Positions 45,788 to 60,051 of a stretch of 64,000 bases of DNA are shown here, piece by piece (within the stretch, counting starts at the first letter, position 1; every line of letters begins with the position of its first letter). The notes beneath the pieces were generated by a model that saw only the letters and a list, made by a program, of their open reading frames with translations, was not told where the DNA came from and searched no databases. The stretch comes from Pseudomonas sp. LP_7_YM (GTDB lineage Bacteria > Pseudomonadota > Gammaproteobacteria > Pseudomonadales > Pseudomonadaceae): assembly GCF_004364435.1 (NCBI RefSeq), contig NZ_SOCT01000009.1, positions 1 through 64,000 of the forward strand. Reading direction: 5' to 3'. Both the position numbers and the translations under genes were made by a program.

Positions 45788-46174
45788 GTTTGCTTCGCTG
45801 AGTATGTGGTGGCGCTTGTATCGCGTGCGGATCCGTTATCTCTCCTGGCACCGATATGGGACTGGCTAACGCCAGCCCTGTTTCGCCTTCGGCGAGTTAC
45901 TGGAGTCATAAGGGGGCCAATGAGTGCTATTGATCGTGCCCACGCTCTTGCGTGGGAACGTATTCCCTGACGCGCTGCGTCAAGCAGCATGTCAGACGCA
46001 GAGCGTCCCGTCAGGCGTTACCACGCGGAGCGCGGGAACAATCAATTATGGGTTGTGGCGCAGATTACGGTTGCGCTCTTACAGCGGGTCGCTTTTGGCA
46101 AACGCCCCAAAAGTAACTCGCCGAAGGCGAAACAGGTCTGGCGTTAGCCAGGCCCATTAGCGCGACCCAGACAA
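45788..46174. other. Intergenic region dominated by a palindromic element
   Basis: About 390 bp between two convergent transcription units (AI-2E gene and nuoN). Nearly all is the nested inverted repeat described separately; no ORF is supported. Confidence 0.6.
45862..46151. repeat. 290-bp nested palindromic element
   Basis: Outer arms 45862-45900 and 46113-46151 are inverted repeats of 39 bp differing at one base (contain TTTCGCCTTCGGCGAGTTAC). Inside them a second inverted pair of about 24 bp lies at 45931-45955 and 46021-46044 (TGATCGTGCCCACGCTC / its degenerate inverse), itself holding short hairpins such as CACGCTCTTGCGTGG. The inner part resembles intergenic repeats widespread in P. 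fluorescens/P. syringae genomes. No transposase is present. Confidence 0.75.
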
Positions 46175-46204
46175 TAAAAAGGCCTGCTAAAGAGCAGGGC
46201 TTTT
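46175..46204 (-). terminator. Terminator of the nuo operon
   Basis: On the minus strand a hairpin GCCCTGCT / AGCAGGCC with a 4-nt loop is followed by five U residues, 18 bp after the nuoN stop. The plus strand also has a short T-run, so it may serve the convergent gene. Confidence 0.8.
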
Positions 46205-46221
46205 CACATCTCAACGAACCA

Positions 46222-47679
46222 TTACAACCCGGCGTGCTGCACCAGATTCAACAGCGGTTGCGGATAAACACCCAAGAAGAATGCCAGCAGCGAAATCCCC
46301 AACAACATCACACCGCCTGCACGTTGGGCCCAGTTGAACGGCGCATCGTGGCGTTGGATCTTCGAGTCTTGCAGATACAGCGTCACCATCACCCTCAGGT
46401 AGTAGAAAACACCAATCGCACTACCTACCACCAACGAACCGGTCAGCCACCACAGATGCGCTTCGACACCCGTGGCAATGATGTAGAACTTACCGATGAA
46501 GCCAGCAGTGAGCGGGATACCCGCCAGCGACAGCATCATGACCGTCAGCACGGCAGTCAGGTACGGGCGACGCCAGAACAGGCCACGGTATTCGAACATC
46601 GCATCGGCATCACGACCGCTGTACGGCGACGACATCAAGGTGATGACGCCGAAGGCACCCAGGCTGGTCAGCACATAAGTGACCAGATAAACACTGATCG
46701 CCTCGACGGCCATACCCTTGCTCGCCACCATCGCGATCATCAGGTAGCCGAAGTGCGCGATGGACGAGTAGCCCAGCAAACGCTTGAGGTTGGTCTGTGT
46801 CAGGGCCAGCAGGTTACCGATGATGATCGATGCTACGGCGATGACCGACATGACATCGGTCAGCACACCGCTGGTAGCGGCAGGCGAGATCTGGAACAGG
46901 CGAACCAGCACACCGAACACCGCGACCTTGCTGGCGGTGGCGAGGAACGCCGCCACCGGGGCAGGGGCGCCTTCGTACACGTCCGGGGTCCACAGGTGAA
47001 AGGGCACCAGCGACAGTTTGAAGCCAAGGCCCACCAGCATCATGCCCAGACCCAGGCTGGCAATCGGGCTTGGCAGCCCGGTGGCCGCCAAGGCCTTGCC
47101 GATTTCGCTGAAGCCCAGGCTACCGGCGTCGGCGTACAGCAGCGCCATGCCAAACAGCAGGAACGCAGAACCTGCAGCCGACAGCACCATGTACTTGATG
47201 CCGGCTTCCAGCGAGCGCTTGTTGAAGAACGCGTAGGCCACCAGACCGTAGACCGGCACCGACAGCAACTCCAGACCGATGAACAGGCTGGCCAGGTGTT
47301 GCGAGGCGACCAGCACCATGCCACCGGCGGCGGCCATCAGGATCAGCAGGTAAAGCTCTTCGCGGTTGCCCGGATAGCCAACCTTGTCTTCACCCAGATA
47401 GGCGTGAGCCAGCGTCACACAGGCCAAGGTCGAGACGAGGATGATCGCCATGTACAGGCAAGAGAAGTTGTCGATCTGCAGCAGGGGAGTGACCACCAGC
47501 GGCGCGACCTTGAGGGCCGGGTAAATCGACAACAGAGCCAGGTTGAGTCCTGCCACGGTCAGCAGGAACGATTGCGAGTGATTGCGACGCCATGCGATCC
47601 CCAGCATCACCACTACAACGGTGAGGCTGGTAATCAGCAGCGGCGCCAGCGCAATAAAGTGTTGAATCGTCAGGTCCAT
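46222..47679 (-). CDS. nuoN: NADH-quinone oxidoreductase subunit N
   Basis: 485 aa from the ATG at 47679 (MDLTIQHF). Antiporter-like membrane subunit with 14 helices that carries one of the proton channels of complex I. The essential lysine helix [20 protein letters not shown] and [18 protein letters not shown] with the second lysine region are present. It lies 7 bp after nuoM and ends the operon before the terminator. Confidence 0.95.
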   Translation of the reverse strand: MDLTIQHFIALAPLLITSLTVVVVMLGIAWRRNHSQSFLLTVAGLNLALLSIYPALKVAPLVVTPLLQIDNFSCLYMAIILVSTLACVTLAHAYLGEDKVGYPGNREELYLLILMAAAGGMVLVASQHLASLFIGLELLSVPVYGLVAYAFFNKRSLEAGIKYMVLSAAGSAFLLFGMALLYADAGSLGFSEIGKALAATGLPSPIASLGLGMMLVGLGFKLSLVPFHLWTPDVYEGAPAPVAAFLATASKVAVFGVLVRLFQISPAATSGVLTDVMSVIAVASIIIGNLLALTQTNLKRLLGYSSIAHFGYLMIAMVASKGMAVEAISVYLVTYVLTSLGAFGVITLMSSPYSGRDADAMFEYRGLFWRRPYLTAVLTVMMLSLAGIPLTAGFIGKFYIIATGVEAHLWWLTGSLVVGSAIGVFYYLRVMVTLYLQDSKIQRHDAPFNWAQRAGGVMLLGISLLAFFLGVYPQPLLNLVQHAGL

Positions 47680-47686
47680 AGCGCTC

Positions 47687-49219
47687 TTACCGGGCCGAAG
47701 CGAGTTGAGTGAAGGCGGTGCCGAGCCATTGCTGCACGCCATGCATGGTCGCCGAGGAAGTGTCCAGGATTGGCTGCGGGTAAACGCCCAGCAGGACCAG
47801 CAGCACAGCCAGACCCAGCACCATGATCAATTCCCGTCCATCCATGCCCTTGAGAATCTCTTCGGTCTTTGCAGGGCCGAAGTAGACACGGTGGATCATG
47901 ATCAGCGAGTAGACTGAACCGAAGACCAAACCGGAAGTGGCGATGGCAGTGATCCAGGGTGCGTGGATGAAGGTGCCGAGCAGGATCAGGAACTCACCGA
48001 CGAAGTTACCGGTGCCCGGCAGGCCCAGGGAGGCGGCTGCGAAGAACAGGCTGATGGCCGGCAAGTAAGCGATCTTGTTCCAAAGGCCGCCCATCTCACG
48101 CATGTCACGGGTATGAGTACGCTCGTAAAGCTGGCCGCTGAGGATAAACAACGCTGCAGCCGACAGACCGTGGGCCAGCATCTGCACCACCACACCTTGC
48201 AGCGCTTGCAGACTGCCGGAGTAGATACCGATCAGCACAAAGCCCATGTGCGAGACGCTGGAGAAGGCGATCAGGCGCTTGATATCGGTCTGGGCAAAGG
48301 CCAGGAAGGCCCCGTAGAAGATGCCGATCAGGCCGAGGATCATTGCGATTGGCGCGAACTCTGCCGATGCATTGGGGAACAGCGGCAGTGCGAAGCGCAG
48401 TAGGCCGTAAGCCGCAGTCTTCAGCAGGATACCTGCCAGATCCACGGAGCCTGCGGTCGGTGCCTGGGCGTGAGCATCAGGCAGCCAGGAGTGCAGCGGC
48501 ACGATCGGCAACTTCACCGCGAACGCGATGAAGAAGCCCAGCATCAGTATGTACTCGGTGCTGTGGGACAGCTGGGTCTTCAACAGGTCGGCATAGGCGA
48601 AGGTGATCACGCCGGTCTGGTTGAAGTGCACCAGCACCAGACCGAGGATCGCCACCAACATGATCAGACCGCTGGCCTGGGTGAAGATGAAGAACTTGGT
48701 TGCCGCGTAGATACGGGTTTTCTTGCCGTCTGCCGAGCTGTGACCCCAGAGCGCGATGAGGAAGTACATCGGCACCAGCATCATTTCCCAGAAGAAGAAG
48801 AACATGAACAGGTCGATGGCGAGGAACACGCCGACCACACCGCCCAGGATCCACATCAGGTTCAGGTGGAAGAAACCGACGTTACGCTGAATCTCTTTCC
48901 AGGAGCAGAGTACCGAGAGGATACCCAGCAGGCCGGTCAGCAGAATCATCAGCAGCGACAGGCCATCAAGCGCCAAGTGAACGCTGATGCCGAAGCGCTG
49001 AATCCACTGCAGCTTGAATTCAAGCGCCCAGGTCGGGTCGGCGCCGGGGGCAGGGGCGTAGGTAAAAGCACCGGTGCTCCACAGCCACAGGCCGAGAATC
49101 GTCTCAAGAGACATGGTCAACAGCGCGATCCAGCGCGGCAGGGTAGAGCCGAAGCGCTCACCTTGCCAGCACAGCAGGCCGCCGATAAAGGGGATCAGGA
49201 TTAGCCAAGGCAGAATCAT
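47687..49219 (-). CDS. nuoM: NADH-quinone oxidoreductase subunit M
   Basis: 510 aa antiporter-like subunit. Conserved Glu in [12 protein letters not shown] (helix 5) and Lys in [22 protein letters not shown] ([16 protein letters not shown]) are visible, with [14 protein letters not shown]. Full length for Pseudomonas. Gap of 52 bp to nuoL upstream. Confidence 0.95.
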   Translation of the reverse strand: MILPWLILIPFIGGLLCWQGERFGSTLPRWIALLTMSLETILGLWLWSTGAFTYAPAPGADPTWALEFKLQWIQRFGISVHLALDGLSLLMILLTGLLGILSVLCSWKEIQRNVGFFHLNLMWILGGVVGVFLAIDLFMFFFFWEMMLVPMYFLIALWGHSSADGKKTRIYAATKFFIFTQASGLIMLVAILGLVLVHFNQTGVITFAYADLLKTQLSHSTEYILMLGFFIAFAVKLPIVPLHSWLPDAHAQAPTAGSVDLAGILLKTAAYGLLRFALPLFPNASAEFAPIAMILGLIGIFYGAFLAFAQTDIKRLIAFSSVSHMGFVLIGIYSGSLQALQGVVVQMLAHGLSAAALFILSGQLYERTHTRDMREMGGLWNKIAYLPAISLFFAAASLGLPGTGNFVGEFLILLGTFIHAPWITAIATSGLVFGSVYSLIMIHRVYFGPAKTEEILKGMDGRELIMVLGLAVLLVLLGVYPQPILDTSSATMHGVQQWLGTAFTQLASAR

Positions 49220-49271
49220 GACGGGCTCAATTCCTTTCGCAAAGTCGCAAGGTTCATGTCAGATAGACTCA

Positions 49272-51119
49272 TCAGACCAGCACAATCGCGCCGAGTACCA
49301 GTACGGCACCTGCGGCGATTGAAGCGGCGTACCAGCGCAGCTGACCGGTTTCAGTACGGCTCATCAAGCCGTTACCGGCTTTGACCAGACGTGGAATCAG
49401 ACCGATCGTGTGATCGAGCGGGTCGCCACGCAGGAGGTGACTGATAGCCAGGTAAGGTTTGACGAACAGCATGTCGTAAAGCCAGTCGAAGCCCCATGCC
49501 GCGAACCACCAGGCGGACAGGAAACGACCCGGACCGCTGTTGGCGATGGCCGTGACCAGGCGACGCTTGCCGAGAAACAGCAGCGCGGCCAGCAGGATAC
49601 CGGCAAGGGCGATGGCGCCCGAAGCGATTTCCAGACTGTGCTTGGCTTCGCCACCGGCATGACCGGCACTCTCCGGCAGTACGCCAGCCAGCGGTGGATG
49701 AATCCAGGCGCCAACGAAGGTCGACAGCACGATCAGCACGCCCAACGGCAGCCAGTGGGAGATCCCGTGGCCGGCATGAGCTTCGGTCTTCGCTTCGCCG
49801 TGGAAGGCGATGAAGATCAGGCGGAAAGTGTACAGCGAGGTCATGAAGGCACCGACCAGACCTGCATACAGCAGATACTCATGTCCGCTGGCGAATGCTT
49901 CCCAGAGAATCTCGTCCTTGGAGTAGAAGCCCGCAGTCACCAGAGGCAGGGCAGACAGCGCCGCGCCGCCGACGATGAAACTGGCGTAGGCCAGTGGCAG
50001 CTTCCTCCACAGGCCGCCCATCTTGAAGATGTTCTGCTCGTGGTGGCAGGCAACGATCACCGCACCGGAGGCAAGGAACAGCAGGGCCTTGAAGAAGGCG
50101 TGGGTCATCAGGTGGAAGATTGCGCCGTCCCAGGCACCCACACCCAGCGCCAGGAACATGTAGCCGATCTGGCTCATGGTCGAGTAGGCGAGGATACGTT
50201 TGATGTCGGTCTGCACCAGTGCCGCAAAACCTGCCAGCACCAGCGTGGTAGCACCGACGATGCCGACCAGGTGCAGGATGTCCGGCGCCAGGACGAACAG
50301 CCCGTGGGTACGGGCAATCAGGTAAACGCCCGCAGTTACCATGGTCGCAGCGTGGATCAGTGCCGAGACCGGGGTAGGACCGGCCATCGCGTCCGCCAGC
50401 CAGGTTTGCAGTGGCAGTTGCGCGGATTTACCGACGGCGCCACCCAGCAGCATCAGGGTTGCCAGCACAATCCAGAAGTCGCCGACCTTGAAGTGCTGTG
50501 GCGCGCGCACCAGCAGTTCCTGAATGTTCAGCGTGCCCAGTTGGTGGAACAGGATGAACAGGCCGATGGCCATGAACACGTCACCGATGCGGGTCACGAT
50601 GAAGGCTTTGAGTGCTGCGTTGCCGTTGTTGCGGTTGCTGTAATAGAAACCGATCAACAGGTACGAGCACAGGCCCACGCCTTCCCAACCGAAGTAGATG
50701 AACAGCAGGTTGTCACCCAGGATCAGGAACAACATGCTGGCGATGAACAGGTTGGTGTAGGAGAAGAACCGCGAGTAGCCCTCGTCACCGCGCATGTACC
50801 AGGACGCGAACAGGTGAATCAGAAAGCCCACGCCGACCACGACGCCGAGCATGGTGATAGACAGGCCATCGACATACAGGGCCAGGTTCGGCTCGAAGCC
50901 ATCGACCGCCATCCAGCGCCACAGCACCATGGTCAGATGACCGTCTTGCGGTGGCGCGACGTTGAATTGCCAGATCACATAGGCCGCGACGATGGCCGAC
51001 AGGCCAATGGAGCCGACACCGATCAGGGCTGACAGGTTCTCCGACCATCTGCCGCGGGAAAACGACAGCAGCACAAAGCCGATCAGGGGGAATACGAAAG
51101 TCAGAAAGAGTAGGTTCAT
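49272..51119 (-). CDS. nuoL: NADH-quinone oxidoreductase subunit L
   Basis: 615 aa, the distal antiporter-like subunit with a long lateral C-terminal helix. [18 protein letters not shown] carries the helix-5 Glu, and [31 protein letters not shown] ([17 protein letters not shown]) the lysine helix. It overlaps nuoK by 4 bp. Confidence 0.95.
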   Translation of the reverse strand: MNLLFLTFVFPLIGFVLLSFSRGRWSENLSALIGVGSIGLSAIVAAYVIWQFNVAPPQDGHLTMVLWRWMAVDGFEPNLALYVDGLSITMLGVVVGVGFLIHLFASWYMRGDEGYSRFFSYTNLFIASMLFLILGDNLLFIYFGWEGVGLCSYLLIGFYYSNRNNGNAALKAFIVTRIGDVFMAIGLFILFHQLGTLNIQELLVRAPQHFKVGDFWIVLATLMLLGGAVGKSAQLPLQTWLADAMAGPTPVSALIHAATMVTAGVYLIARTHGLFVLAPDILHLVGIVGATTLVLAGFAALVQTDIKRILAYSTMSQIGYMFLALGVGAWDGAIFHLMTHAFFKALLFLASGAVIVACHHEQNIFKMGGLWRKLPLAYASFIVGGAALSALPLVTAGFYSKDEILWEAFASGHEYLLYAGLVGAFMTSLYTFRLIFIAFHGEAKTEAHAGHGISHWLPLGVLIVLSTFVGAWIHPPLAGVLPESAGHAGGEAKHSLEIASGAIALAGILLAALLFLGKRRLVTAIANSGPGRFLSAWWFAAWGFDWLYDMLFVKPYLAISHLLRGDPLDHTIGLIPRLVKAGNGLMSRTETGQLRWYAASIAAGAVLVLGAIVLV

Positions 51120-51427
51120 CCGCGCATCTCGCTGGCAGCGTCGATATCGAGCGTGTGGAAGCGGCGATACAGTTGCAGCAGGATCGCCAGGCCAATGCTG
51201 GCCTCGGCTGCGGCAAGGCTGATCACCAGGATGAACATGATCTGGCCGTCAGGCTGCGCCCAGCGGCTACCCGCCACGACGAAAGCCAGGGCGGCTGCGT
51301 TCATCATCACTTCCAGGCTCATCAACACGAATAGAATGTTGCGGCGTACCAACAGGCCCGCCAGGCCGAGGCAGAACAGAATGCCGGCGACCGCCAGCCC
51401 GTGTTCCAGAGGAATTGCTGCATTCAT
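51116..51427 (-). CDS. nuoK: NADH-quinone oxidoreductase subunit K
   Basis: 103 aa from the ATG at 51427 ([10 protein letters not shown]); longer upstream frames do not resemble NuoK. Three membrane helices with the two conserved glutamates of the family ([10 protein letters not shown] and [10 protein letters not shown]). Lies 4 bp after nuoJ. Confidence 0.95.
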   Translation of the reverse strand: MNAAIPLEHGLAVAGILFCLGLAGLLVRRNILFVLMSLEVMMNAAALAFVVAGSRWAQPDGQIMFILVISLAAAEASIGLAILLQLYRRFHTLDIDAASEMRG

Positions 51428-51431
51428 GGGG

Positions 51432-51932
51432 TTACTCCTTCGCCTCGTTGCGGCCGACATGGAACGCCGTGACGGCTGCCGCAAGCAGCAGCATCGAGGC
51501 GAGTTCCACCACCAGCAGGTAAGGGCCGAACAGGCTGATGCCCACTGCCTTGGCATCCACCGTGGTGTGACCGATACCGGCACCGGTGGAATTGGCGAAC
51601 AGCACGTACAGCAGTTCTGCCAGCAGCAAGCCTCCCAGCAGGATCGGGCCCAGCCAGATTCCGGGTTTGAGCCAGGCGCGTTCTTGCTGCACCGAGGCCG
51701 GGCCCAGATTCAGCATCATCACCACGAACACGAACAGCACCATGATGGCGCCAGCGTAGGCGATCACTTCCAGGGCACCGGCGAACGGTGCGCCGAGGCT
51801 GAAAAAGGTCATGGCCACGGCGATCAGCGAAATGATCAGGTAGAGCAGGGCGTGCACCGGGTTCGTGTTGGTAATCACCCGCAGGGTGGCGACAACAGCG
51901 ATCCCGGATGCGAAATAGAAAGCGAATTCCAT
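51432..51932 (-). CDS. nuoJ: NADH-quinone oxidoreductase subunit J
   Basis: 166 aa, five predicted helices. [18 protein letters not shown] and [20 protein letters not shown] ([15 protein letters not shown]) are the conserved helix 3 with the pi-bulge region. Part of the proton-conducting chain near the quinone site. Confidence 0.94.
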   Translation of the reverse strand: MEFAFYFASGIAVVATLRVITNTNPVHALLYLIISLIAVAMTFFSLGAPFAGALEVIAYAGAIMVLFVFVVMMLNLGPASVQQERAWLKPGIWLGPILLGGLLLAELLYVLFANSTGAGIGHTTVDAKAVGISLFGPYLLVVELASMLLLAAAVTAFHVGRNEAKE

Positions 51933-51941
51933 CTTTCTTCC

Positions 51942-52490
51942 TTAAGGCAGCAAGCTCTTGACGTTGATCGGCTCGGCTTCATTCTGCGCAGCACCTTTCG
52001 GCTTGCCAGCGATCGCCATACCCGCAACGCGGTAGAAGTTGTAGTCAGGGTTCTTGCCGGGACCGGAGATCAACAGATCTTCCTTCTCGTACACCAGATC
52101 CTGACGCTTGAACTCGGCCATTTCGAAGTCCGGCGTGAGCTGGATCGCAGTGGTCGGGCAGGCTTCTTCACAGAGACCGCAGAAGATGCAACGCGAGAAG
52201 TTGATGCGGAAGAAGTCCGGGTACCAGCGGCCGTCTTCGGTCTCGGCTTTCTGCAGCGAGATGCAGCCAACCGGACAGGCCACGGCGCATAGGTTGCAGG
52301 CCACGCAGCGCTCTTCGCCGTCGGGGTCGCGAGTCAGCACGATACGGCCACGGTAACGCGGCGGCAGGTAAACCGCCTCTTCCGGGTATTGCAGGGTGTC
52401 ACGCTTACGGAAGCCATGGCCGAAGACCATGATCAGGCTGCGTAACTGGGTACCGGTACCCTTAACGATGTCGCCAATATATTTGAACAT
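51942..52490 (-). CDS. nuoI: NADH-quinone oxidoreductase subunit I
   Basis: 182 aa peripheral-arm ferredoxin subunit. Two 4Fe-4S motifs are present, [15 protein letters not shown] (about residues 60-75) and [15 protein letters not shown] (about 99-113), carrying clusters N6a and N6b that pass electrons to N2. Spaced 11 bp from nuoH. Confidence 0.96.
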   Translation of the reverse strand: MFKYIGDIVKGTGTQLRSLIMVFGHGFRKRDTLQYPEEAVYLPPRYRGRIVLTRDPDGEERCVACNLCAVACPVGCISLQKAETEDGRWYPDFFRINFSRCIFCGLCEEACPTTAIQLTPDFEMAEFKRQDLVYEKEDLLISGPGKNPDYNFYRVAGMAIAGKPKGAAQNEAEPINVKSLLP

Positions 52491-52501
52491 GGGTCAAATC
52501 C

Positions 52502-53491
52502 TCACTGAGCCGCCAAGACGACCGCAGCGGTCACCAGCAAATTGATCAGGGTCAGTGGCAGGCAGAACTTCCAGCTGAAATCCATCACCTGGTCATAACG
52601 TGGACGAGGGATCGAAGCACGCAGCAGGACGAACAGCATGATGAAGAACGAAGTTTTCAGGGCGAACCACATAAACGACAGGTGCGGCAGAATGTTGAAC
52701 GGGCCGTGCCAGCCGCCGAAGAACAGGGTCACCAGCAGCGCCGAGATCAGGATGATGCCGATGTATTCACCGACGAAGAACATGCCCCATTTCATGCCAG
52801 CGTATTCAATGTGGTAGCCGTCGGCCAGTTCCTGTTCCGCTTCCGGCTGGTCGAAGGGGTGACGGTGAGTCACGGCCACGCCTGCTATGAAGAAGGTACA
52901 GAAGCCGAAGAACTGCGGAATGATGAACCACAGGTGTTCGGCCTGGTAGTTAACGATGTCGCCCATGTTGAATGAACCGACCTGCACCACGATGCCCATC
53001 AGCGACAGGCCCAGGAACACTTCGTACGACACGGTCTGCGCCGACGCCCGCAAGCTGCCCAGCAGGGCGTACTTGTTGTTCGACGACCAACCTGCGAACA
53101 GCACCGCGTAGACCGAAAGACCGGCCATGGCGAAGAAGAACAGCAGGCCGATGTTCAGGTCGGCAACGACCCAGGTCTGGGTGACCGGGATGATCGAGAA
53201 GGCGATCAGCAAGGCGCTCATGGCCACCACCGGCGCCAGGGTGAAAATTACCTTGTCGACGAAGGGCGGGTTCCAGTCTTCCTTGAAGAACATCTTGAGC
53301 ATGTCGGCAGCGATCTGGAACATGCCGAACGGGCCGACGCGGTTAGGACCGTAGCGGTCCTGCCACCAGCCCAGCAGGCGGCGTTCGACGAAACTGAGCA
53401 GCGCGCCACAGACCACAACGGCAAGCAGCACCACGATGGCCTTGAGGGCAGCGATGATCGAGTCGATCACTTCAGGGGTAAACCACGTCAT
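52502..53491 (-). CDS. nuoH: NADH-quinone oxidoreductase subunit H
   Basis: 329 aa, eight-helix membrane subunit forming the quinone chamber. [20 protein letters not shown] is the conserved segment (RYGPNRVGP, about 45-53), with [23 protein letters not shown] ([17 protein letters not shown]) as the acidic E-channel loop. It overlaps nuoG by 4 bp. Confidence 0.95.
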   Translation of the reverse strand: MTWFTPEVIDSIIAALKAIVVLLAVVVCGALLSFVERRLLGWWQDRYGPNRVGPFGMFQIAADMLKMFFKEDWNPPFVDKVIFTLAPVVAMSALLIAFSIIPVTQTWVVADLNIGLLFFFAMAGLSVYAVLFAGWSSNNKYALLGSLRASAQTVSYEVFLGLSLMGIVVQVGSFNMGDIVNYQAEHLWFIIPQFFGFCTFFIAGVAVTHRHPFDQPEAEQELADGYHIEYAGMKWGMFFVGEYIGIILISALLVTLFFGGWHGPFNILPHLSFMWFALKTSFFIMLFVLLRASIPRPRYDQVMDFSWKFCLPLTLINLLVTAAVVLAAQ

Positions 53492-56205
53492 TGTGCTGCC
53501 TCCTGCAGACCCTCAACGGTTTTCCCGGCCAGCGCCGGAGGAATGCCGGCCAGACCCGATGGCAGCGCCACCAGGCCCGCGCCCAGCTCTTCGTCGATGC
53601 GCAAGGGCAGACGCAGGGTCTGACCGGCAACATTGAGGCTGAGCATGGCACCGTCATTGACGCCCAGGCGGTCCGCTTCGGACTTGGCCAGTGCGACATA
53701 GGCTTGCGGAATGCGCTCTTGAACCGGCGCAGCTTTCGAGGAGTTTTCCTCACTGCCGAACAGATGAAAGAACGGCACGACCTGCCAGGTGCCTTGAGCA
53801 GGGGAGAAGGCGCGAGGCGCGCTGGCGAACCAGCTGAGTTTGTCGCCAGTGCTTTCGATCAGGCGCACGCCCGGATCGCCCGCGCGCAGGTGACCGCCGA
53901 CTTCGTCCTGGAACTTGTTCCATGCTTGCGGCGAGTTCCAGCCCGGAGACCAGGCGAAAGGCACCTGCGAGCGCGGTTCGGCGGAGCCGGAGTAACCTTC
54001 CATCGAGAACGAGAACGCACTGTCCTTGTCCTGCGAGGTGCGCGGTTCGTGCACACTGATGTTGGCACGCATGGCGGTACGGCCGCTGTAACGCAGGGGT
54101 TCGCGCGCCAGTTTCAGACCCTTGATTCGGAAGCTGGCCGAAGGCGCTGCACCGACGATGCCAGCCAGTTGCGGGTTGTGCGCGGCACAGGCTTCGGTGA
54201 CGTGGTCCAGTTGCGTCCAGTCCACCGGCTGGTTCAGCAGCGTTGCGCGCAGGGCATGCAGCCAGCGCCAGCCTTCGTGAATCTTGATGCTGGCGTCCAG
54301 GTAGGTCGGATCGTAGACCTGGAAAAAGCGCTGGGCTCGGCCTTCCTGGCTGACCAGGGTGCCGTCGCCTTCTGCGAAGCTGGCGGCGGGCAGCACGAGG
54401 TCGGCGCGGTCAGTGGTCGCGGTCTTCTGATGGTCGGCAACGATCACCACCTTCGCGGCTTGCAGTGCGGCTTCGACAGTGGCGGCATTGATACGGGTGA
54501 ACAGGTCGTTTTCCAGCACGACAATGGCGTCGGCCTTGCCCGAGATCACCTGCTGCAGCGCAGCATCGACCGAATCACCACCGAACAGGGTCAGGCCCAT
54601 GCTGTTGGCTTCCGGCACGATCAGGCTGAGGGAGCCGTTCTTGTCGCGCAGCTTCAGGGCTTTGGCGATGTTCGCCGCGGCCTCAATCAGCGCGCTCGAA
54701 CCCAGAGAAGCGCCGGAGACGATCAGTGGACGCTTGGCTTGCAGCAATGCGGTAGCGATGCGTCCCGCCAGCTCCAGCGCCTCGTTGTCCAGCCCGGTTA
54801 CCGCTGGCGCGCTTGTGTCGATGGCATGAGCCACGGCGAACCCGATGCGCGCCAGGTCGTCGGGAGCGGCGTGCACGCACTCTTCGGCGATGTCGTCCAG
54901 GCGGGTGTCAGTGAGGCTGGCGATGAACAGCGGGTTGAGCTCGTGCTGACCAATGTTCTTCACCGCGGCATCGAGCCAAGGCTGAACCTTCATGGCAGCG
55001 GCCATGTCTTCGGCCTTGTTCTTCACCGACTGGCGCAAGCCCAGGGCCATGCGCGCGGCGGTCTGGGTGACGTCTTCGCCAAGGATGAACACAGCGTCGT
55101 GTTCTTCGACTTCGCGCAGGGTCGGAATCGGCAGCGGGCTGTCCCTGAGCACCTGGGCAACCAGGCGCAGACGCTCCAGTTCACCGGTTTCGATACCCGA
55201 ATAGAAATGCTCGGCACCGACCAGTTCACGCAGGGCGTAGTTGCTTTCCAGGCTGGCGCGTGGGGAACCGATGCCGACGATGTTGCGACCGCGTAGCATC
55301 TCGGCGGCCTTGTCCAGCGCCTGGTCCAGGCTCAGCTTGACGTTGCCTTGGGTCAGCAGCGGCTGACGCGGACGGTCGGTGCGGTTGACGTAGCCATAAC
55401 CGAAACGGCCGCGGTCGCACAGGAAGTACTGGTTGACCGAGCCGTTGTAGCGGTTCTCGATACGGCGGATTTCGCCATAACGCTCACCGGGGCTGATGTT
55501 GCACCCGCTGGAGCAGCCGTGGCAGATGCTCGGCGAGAACTGCATGTCCCACTTGCGGTTGTAGCGCTCGGAGTGGGTTTTGTCGGTGAACACACCGGTC
55601 GGGCAGACCTCGGTGAGGTTGCCGGAGAACTCGCTTTCCAGGGTTCCGCTTTCAACGCGACCGAAGTACACGTTGTCGTGGGCGCCGAAGACGCCCAGGT
55701 CGGTGCCGCCGGCGTAGTCTTTATAGAAGCGCACACAGCGGTAGCAAGCGATGCAGCGGTTCATCTCGTGCGCGACGAACGGGCCCAGATCCTGGTTCTG
55801 GTGAGTCCGTTTGGTGAAACGATACCGGCGCTCGTTATGGCCGGTCATCACGGTCATGTCCTGCAAATGACAGTGCCCGCCTTCCTCGCAGACCGGGCAG
55901 TCGTGCGGGTGGTTGGTCATCAGCCATTCGACGACGCTGGCGCGGAACGCCTTGGATTCGGCGTCGTCGATGGAAATCCAGGTGTTATCCGTGGCGGGTG
56001 TCATGCAGGACATGACGATACGACCACGGGTGTCGTTTTCGTCGGTGTACTGCTTGACCGCGCACTGGCGACAGGCGCCAACGCTGCCAAGGGCTGGATG
56101 CCAGCAGAAATAAGGGATGTCGAGGCCCAGCGACAGACATGCCTGTAACAGGTTGTCTGCGCCATCGACTTCGAGCGCTTTGCCGTCTACGTGGATAGTA
56201 GCCAT
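53488..56205 (-). CDS. nuoG: NADH-quinone oxidoreductase subunit G
   Basis: 905 aa. The N-terminal 2Fe-2S domain ([17 protein letters not shown], about 34-50), a His-Cys 4Fe-4S motif ([12 protein letters not shown]), [12 protein letters not shown] and the additional cluster site [15 protein letters not shown] (N7 region, about 229-243) are all visible, followed by a molybdopterin-oxidoreductase-like domain without cofactor function. Length typical of Pseudomonas and E. coli NuoG. Confidence 0.95.
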   Translation of the reverse strand: MATIHVDGKALEVDGADNLLQACLSLGLDIPYFCWHPALGSVGACRQCAVKQYTDENDTRGRIVMSCMTPATDNTWISIDDAESKAFRASVVEWLMTNHPHDCPVCEEGGHCHLQDMTVMTGHNERRYRFTKRTHQNQDLGPFVAHEMNRCIACYRCVRFYKDYAGGTDLGVFGAHDNVYFGRVESGTLESEFSGNLTEVCPTGVFTDKTHSERYNRKWDMQFSPSICHGCSSGCNISPGERYGEIRRIENRYNGSVNQYFLCDRGRFGYGYVNRTDRPRQPLLTQGNVKLSLDQALDKAAEMLRGRNIVGIGSPRASLESNYALRELVGAEHFYSGIETGELERLRLVAQVLRDSPLPIPTLREVEEHDAVFILGEDVTQTAARMALGLRQSVKNKAEDMAAAMKVQPWLDAAVKNIGQHELNPLFIASLTDTRLDDIAEECVHAAPDDLARIGFAVAHAIDTSAPAVTGLDNEALELAGRIATALLQAKRPLIVSGASLGSSALIEAAANIAKALKLRDKNGSLSLIVPEANSMGLTLFGGDSVDAALQQVISGKADAIVVLENDLFTRINAATVEAALQAAKVVIVADHQKTATTDRADLVLPAASFAEGDGTLVSQEGRAQRFFQVYDPTYLDASIKIHEGWRWLHALRATLLNQPVDWTQLDHVTEACAAHNPQLAGIVGAAPSASFRIKGLKLAREPLRYSGRTAMRANISVHEPRTSQDKDSAFSFSMEGYSGSAEPRSQVPFAWSPGWNSPQAWNKFQDEVGGHLRAGDPGVRLIESTGDKLSWFASAPRAFSPAQGTWQVVPFFHLFGSEENSSKAAPVQERIPQAYVALAKSEADRLGVNDGAMLSLNVAGQTLRLPLRIDEELGAGLVALPSGLAGIPPALAGKTVEGLQEAAQ

Positions 56206-56341
56206 GGTTCAAAGGTCTTCGTTGGCCCGTTGTCAGCGGGCGTGGCTAATGGAATCTCGGTGCCGCTGCGGTTCAAACAGCCTTGCGGCGCAACCGCAGC
56301 GTTGGACGGCGGCCTCAGGGCCACCGACCGGTCTGTCTTTT
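56206..56341. other. 136-bp gap between nuoF and nuoG
   Basis: The largest spacer inside the nuo operon. GC-rich with short inverted repeats (GCCGTCCAACGCTGCGGTTG against CAGCGGCACCG types). It may stabilise mRNA ends; no internal promoter was identified. Confidence 0.35.
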
Positions 56342-57700
56342 TTATGCGCCCGCTATCGTCGGACTCTTGACCTGATAGAGGTCGCCCGCACTTACCGGTG
56401 CGATGCCTGCCTCGAACTCAGACCGGAAGTACTTGATGGCACTGCCCAGAGGTTCCACTGCGCCCGGTGCGTGGGCGCAGAAGGTCTTGCCCGGGCCGAG
56501 GAAGTTGACCAGGCCCAGCAGCGTCTCGATGTCGCCGGGTTGACCCTGGCCCTTCTCGATGGCGCGCAGAATCTTCACGCTCCACGGCAGGCCATCGCGG
56601 CACGGGGTACAGAAACCGCACGACTCTTGAGCGAAGAACTCCTCCAGATTGCGCATCATCGACACCATGTTCACCTCGTCGTCCACCGCCATTGCCAGGC
56701 CCGTACCCATCCGGGTACCAACCTTGGCCACGCCACCGGCGTAAAACTGGCAATCGAGATGTTCAGGGAGCAGGAAGCCGGTACCGGCGCCACCTGGCTG
56801 CCAGCACTTGAGCTTGTAGCCGTCGCGCATGCCGCCAGCGTAGTCCTCGAACAGCTCACGCGCGGGCAGGCCGAATGGCAACTCCCACAGGCCGGGGTTC
56901 TTCACCTTGCCGGAGAAGCCCATCAGCTTGGTGCCCTGGTCTTCGCTGCCTTCGCGGGCCAGCGACTTGTACCAGTCGTTGCCGTTGTTGACGATCGCCG
57001 GGACGTTGCACAGGGTTTCGACGTTGTTCACGCAGGTTGGTTTGCCCCACACGCCCACAGCGGCCGGGAAGGGCGGCTTGGAGCGCGGGTTGGCGCGACG
57101 GCCTTCCAGAGAGTTGATCAGTGCGGTTTCCTCACCGCAGATGTAACGCCCGGCGCCGGTGTGGACGAACAGCTCAAAGTCGAAGCCGGTGCCTAGAATG
57201 TTTTTGCCCAACAGACCGGCGGCCTTGGCTTCGGCCACGGCGCGGTTCAGGTGTTTGGCCGCAGTGACGTACTCACCACGCAGGAAGATATAACCGCGAT
57301 AGGCTTTCAGCGCACGGGCGCTGATCAGCATGCCCTCTACCAGCAGATGGGGCAGTTGCTCCATCAGCATGCGGTCTTTCCAGGTGTTGGGTTCCATTTC
57401 GTCCGCGTTGCACAGCAGGTAGCGGATGTTCATGGATTCGTCTTTGGGCATCAGGCCCCACTTCACGCCAGTAGGGAAGCCTGCACCGCCGCGGCCTTTG
57501 AGGCCGGAGTCCTTGACCGCCTGGACGATTTCATCGGGCGATTGCTGGGCGAAGGCCTTGCGTGCAGCGGCATAGCCATCTTTGGCTACATATTCGTCAA
57601 ACCAGATCGGCTCGCCGTCGTCGCGAAGACGCCAGGTCAATGGATGGGTTTCCGGCGCGCGCTGGATCAGGTTGGCCGGGCCGAAGGAAGTGATGGTCAT
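56342..57700 (-). CDS. nuoF: NADH-quinone oxidoreductase subunit F
   Basis: 452 aa from the ATG at 57700, which overlaps the nuoE stop (ATGA). NADH- and FMN-binding subunit: [17 protein letters not shown] (about 68-84) and [13 protein letters not shown] in the flavin/NADH site, and the N3 cluster motif [12 protein letters not shown] (about 354-365) with the fourth Cys in [10 protein letters not shown]. Catalyses entry of electrons from NADH. Confidence 0.96.
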   Translation of the reverse strand: MTITSFGPANLIQRAPETHPLTWRLRDDGEPIWFDEYVAKDGYAAARKAFAQQSPDEIVQAVKDSGLKGRGGAGFPTGVKWGLMPKDESMNIRYLLCNADEMEPNTWKDRMLMEQLPHLLVEGMLISARALKAYRGYIFLRGEYVTAAKHLNRAVAEAKAAGLLGKNILGTGFDFELFVHTGAGRYICGEETALINSLEGRRANPRSKPPFPAAVGVWGKPTCVNNVETLCNVPAIVNNGNDWYKSLAREGSEDQGTKLMGFSGKVKNPGLWELPFGLPARELFEDYAGGMRDGYKLKCWQPGGAGTGFLLPEHLDCQFYAGGVAKVGTRMGTGLAMAVDDEVNMVSMMRNLEEFFAQESCGFCTPCRDGLPWSVKILRAIEKGQGQPGDIETLLGLVNFLGPGKTFCAHAPGAVEPLGSAIKYFRSEFEAGIAPVSAGDLYQVKSPTIAGA

Positions 57701-58194
57701 ACGTAACCCTCCAGCAGCTGGGCCACGCCCGCAGGCTGCAGATTGCCGAAAGTATCGTCGTCGATCATCACCGCCGGCGCCTTGTCGCAGTTGCCCAGGC
57801 AGCAGGCCGGCAGCAGGGTGAAGCGACCGTCGGCAGTGGTCTGGCCCAGGCCGATGCCCAGCTTGCTCTGAATTTCGCCGACGATGTCTTCGTGACCGGC
57901 AATGAAGCAGACCATGCTGTTGCAGACGCGAATGATGTGGCGGCCCACTGGCTGACGGAAGATCTGACTGTAGAACGTCGCAACGCCTTCGACGTCGCTG
58001 GCAGGAATGCCCAGCACTTCGCCGATTGCGTAGATGGCGCCGTCCGGTACCCAGCCTCGCTCCTTCTGAACGATCTTCAGGGCTTCGATGGACGCCGCCC
58101 GCGGGTCCTCGTAGTGATGCATTTCGTGCTCGATGGCCGAGCGCTCGGATTCGCTCAGGGCGAAACGGTCTGTCTGGATAAGCGTGCTGTTCAT
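57697..58194 (-). CDS. nuoE: NADH-quinone oxidoreductase subunit E
   Basis: 165 aa thioredoxin-like 2Fe-2S (N1a) subunit. [17 protein letters not shown] and the cluster cysteines in CNSMVCF (about 90-96) and [10 protein letters not shown] (about 131-140; spacing as in the family) are present. Lies 2 bp after nuoCD. Confidence 0.95.
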   Translation of the reverse strand: MNSTLIQTDRFALSESERSAIEHEMHHYEDPRAASIEALKIVQKERGWVPDGAIYAIGEVLGIPASDVEGVATFYSQIFRQPVGRHIIRVCNSMVCFIAGHEDIVGEIQSKLGIGLGQTTADGRFTLLPACCLGNCDKAPAVMIDDDTFGNLQPAGVAQLLEGYV

Positions 58195-58196
58195 GC

Positions 58197-59990
<1,794 letters not shown>

Positions 59991-60051
59991 CTATCGGTCA
60001 ACGTACAGAATGAACCCAGGTTCAGGCTTCTTTTTGTAAAAGAAAACTGGA

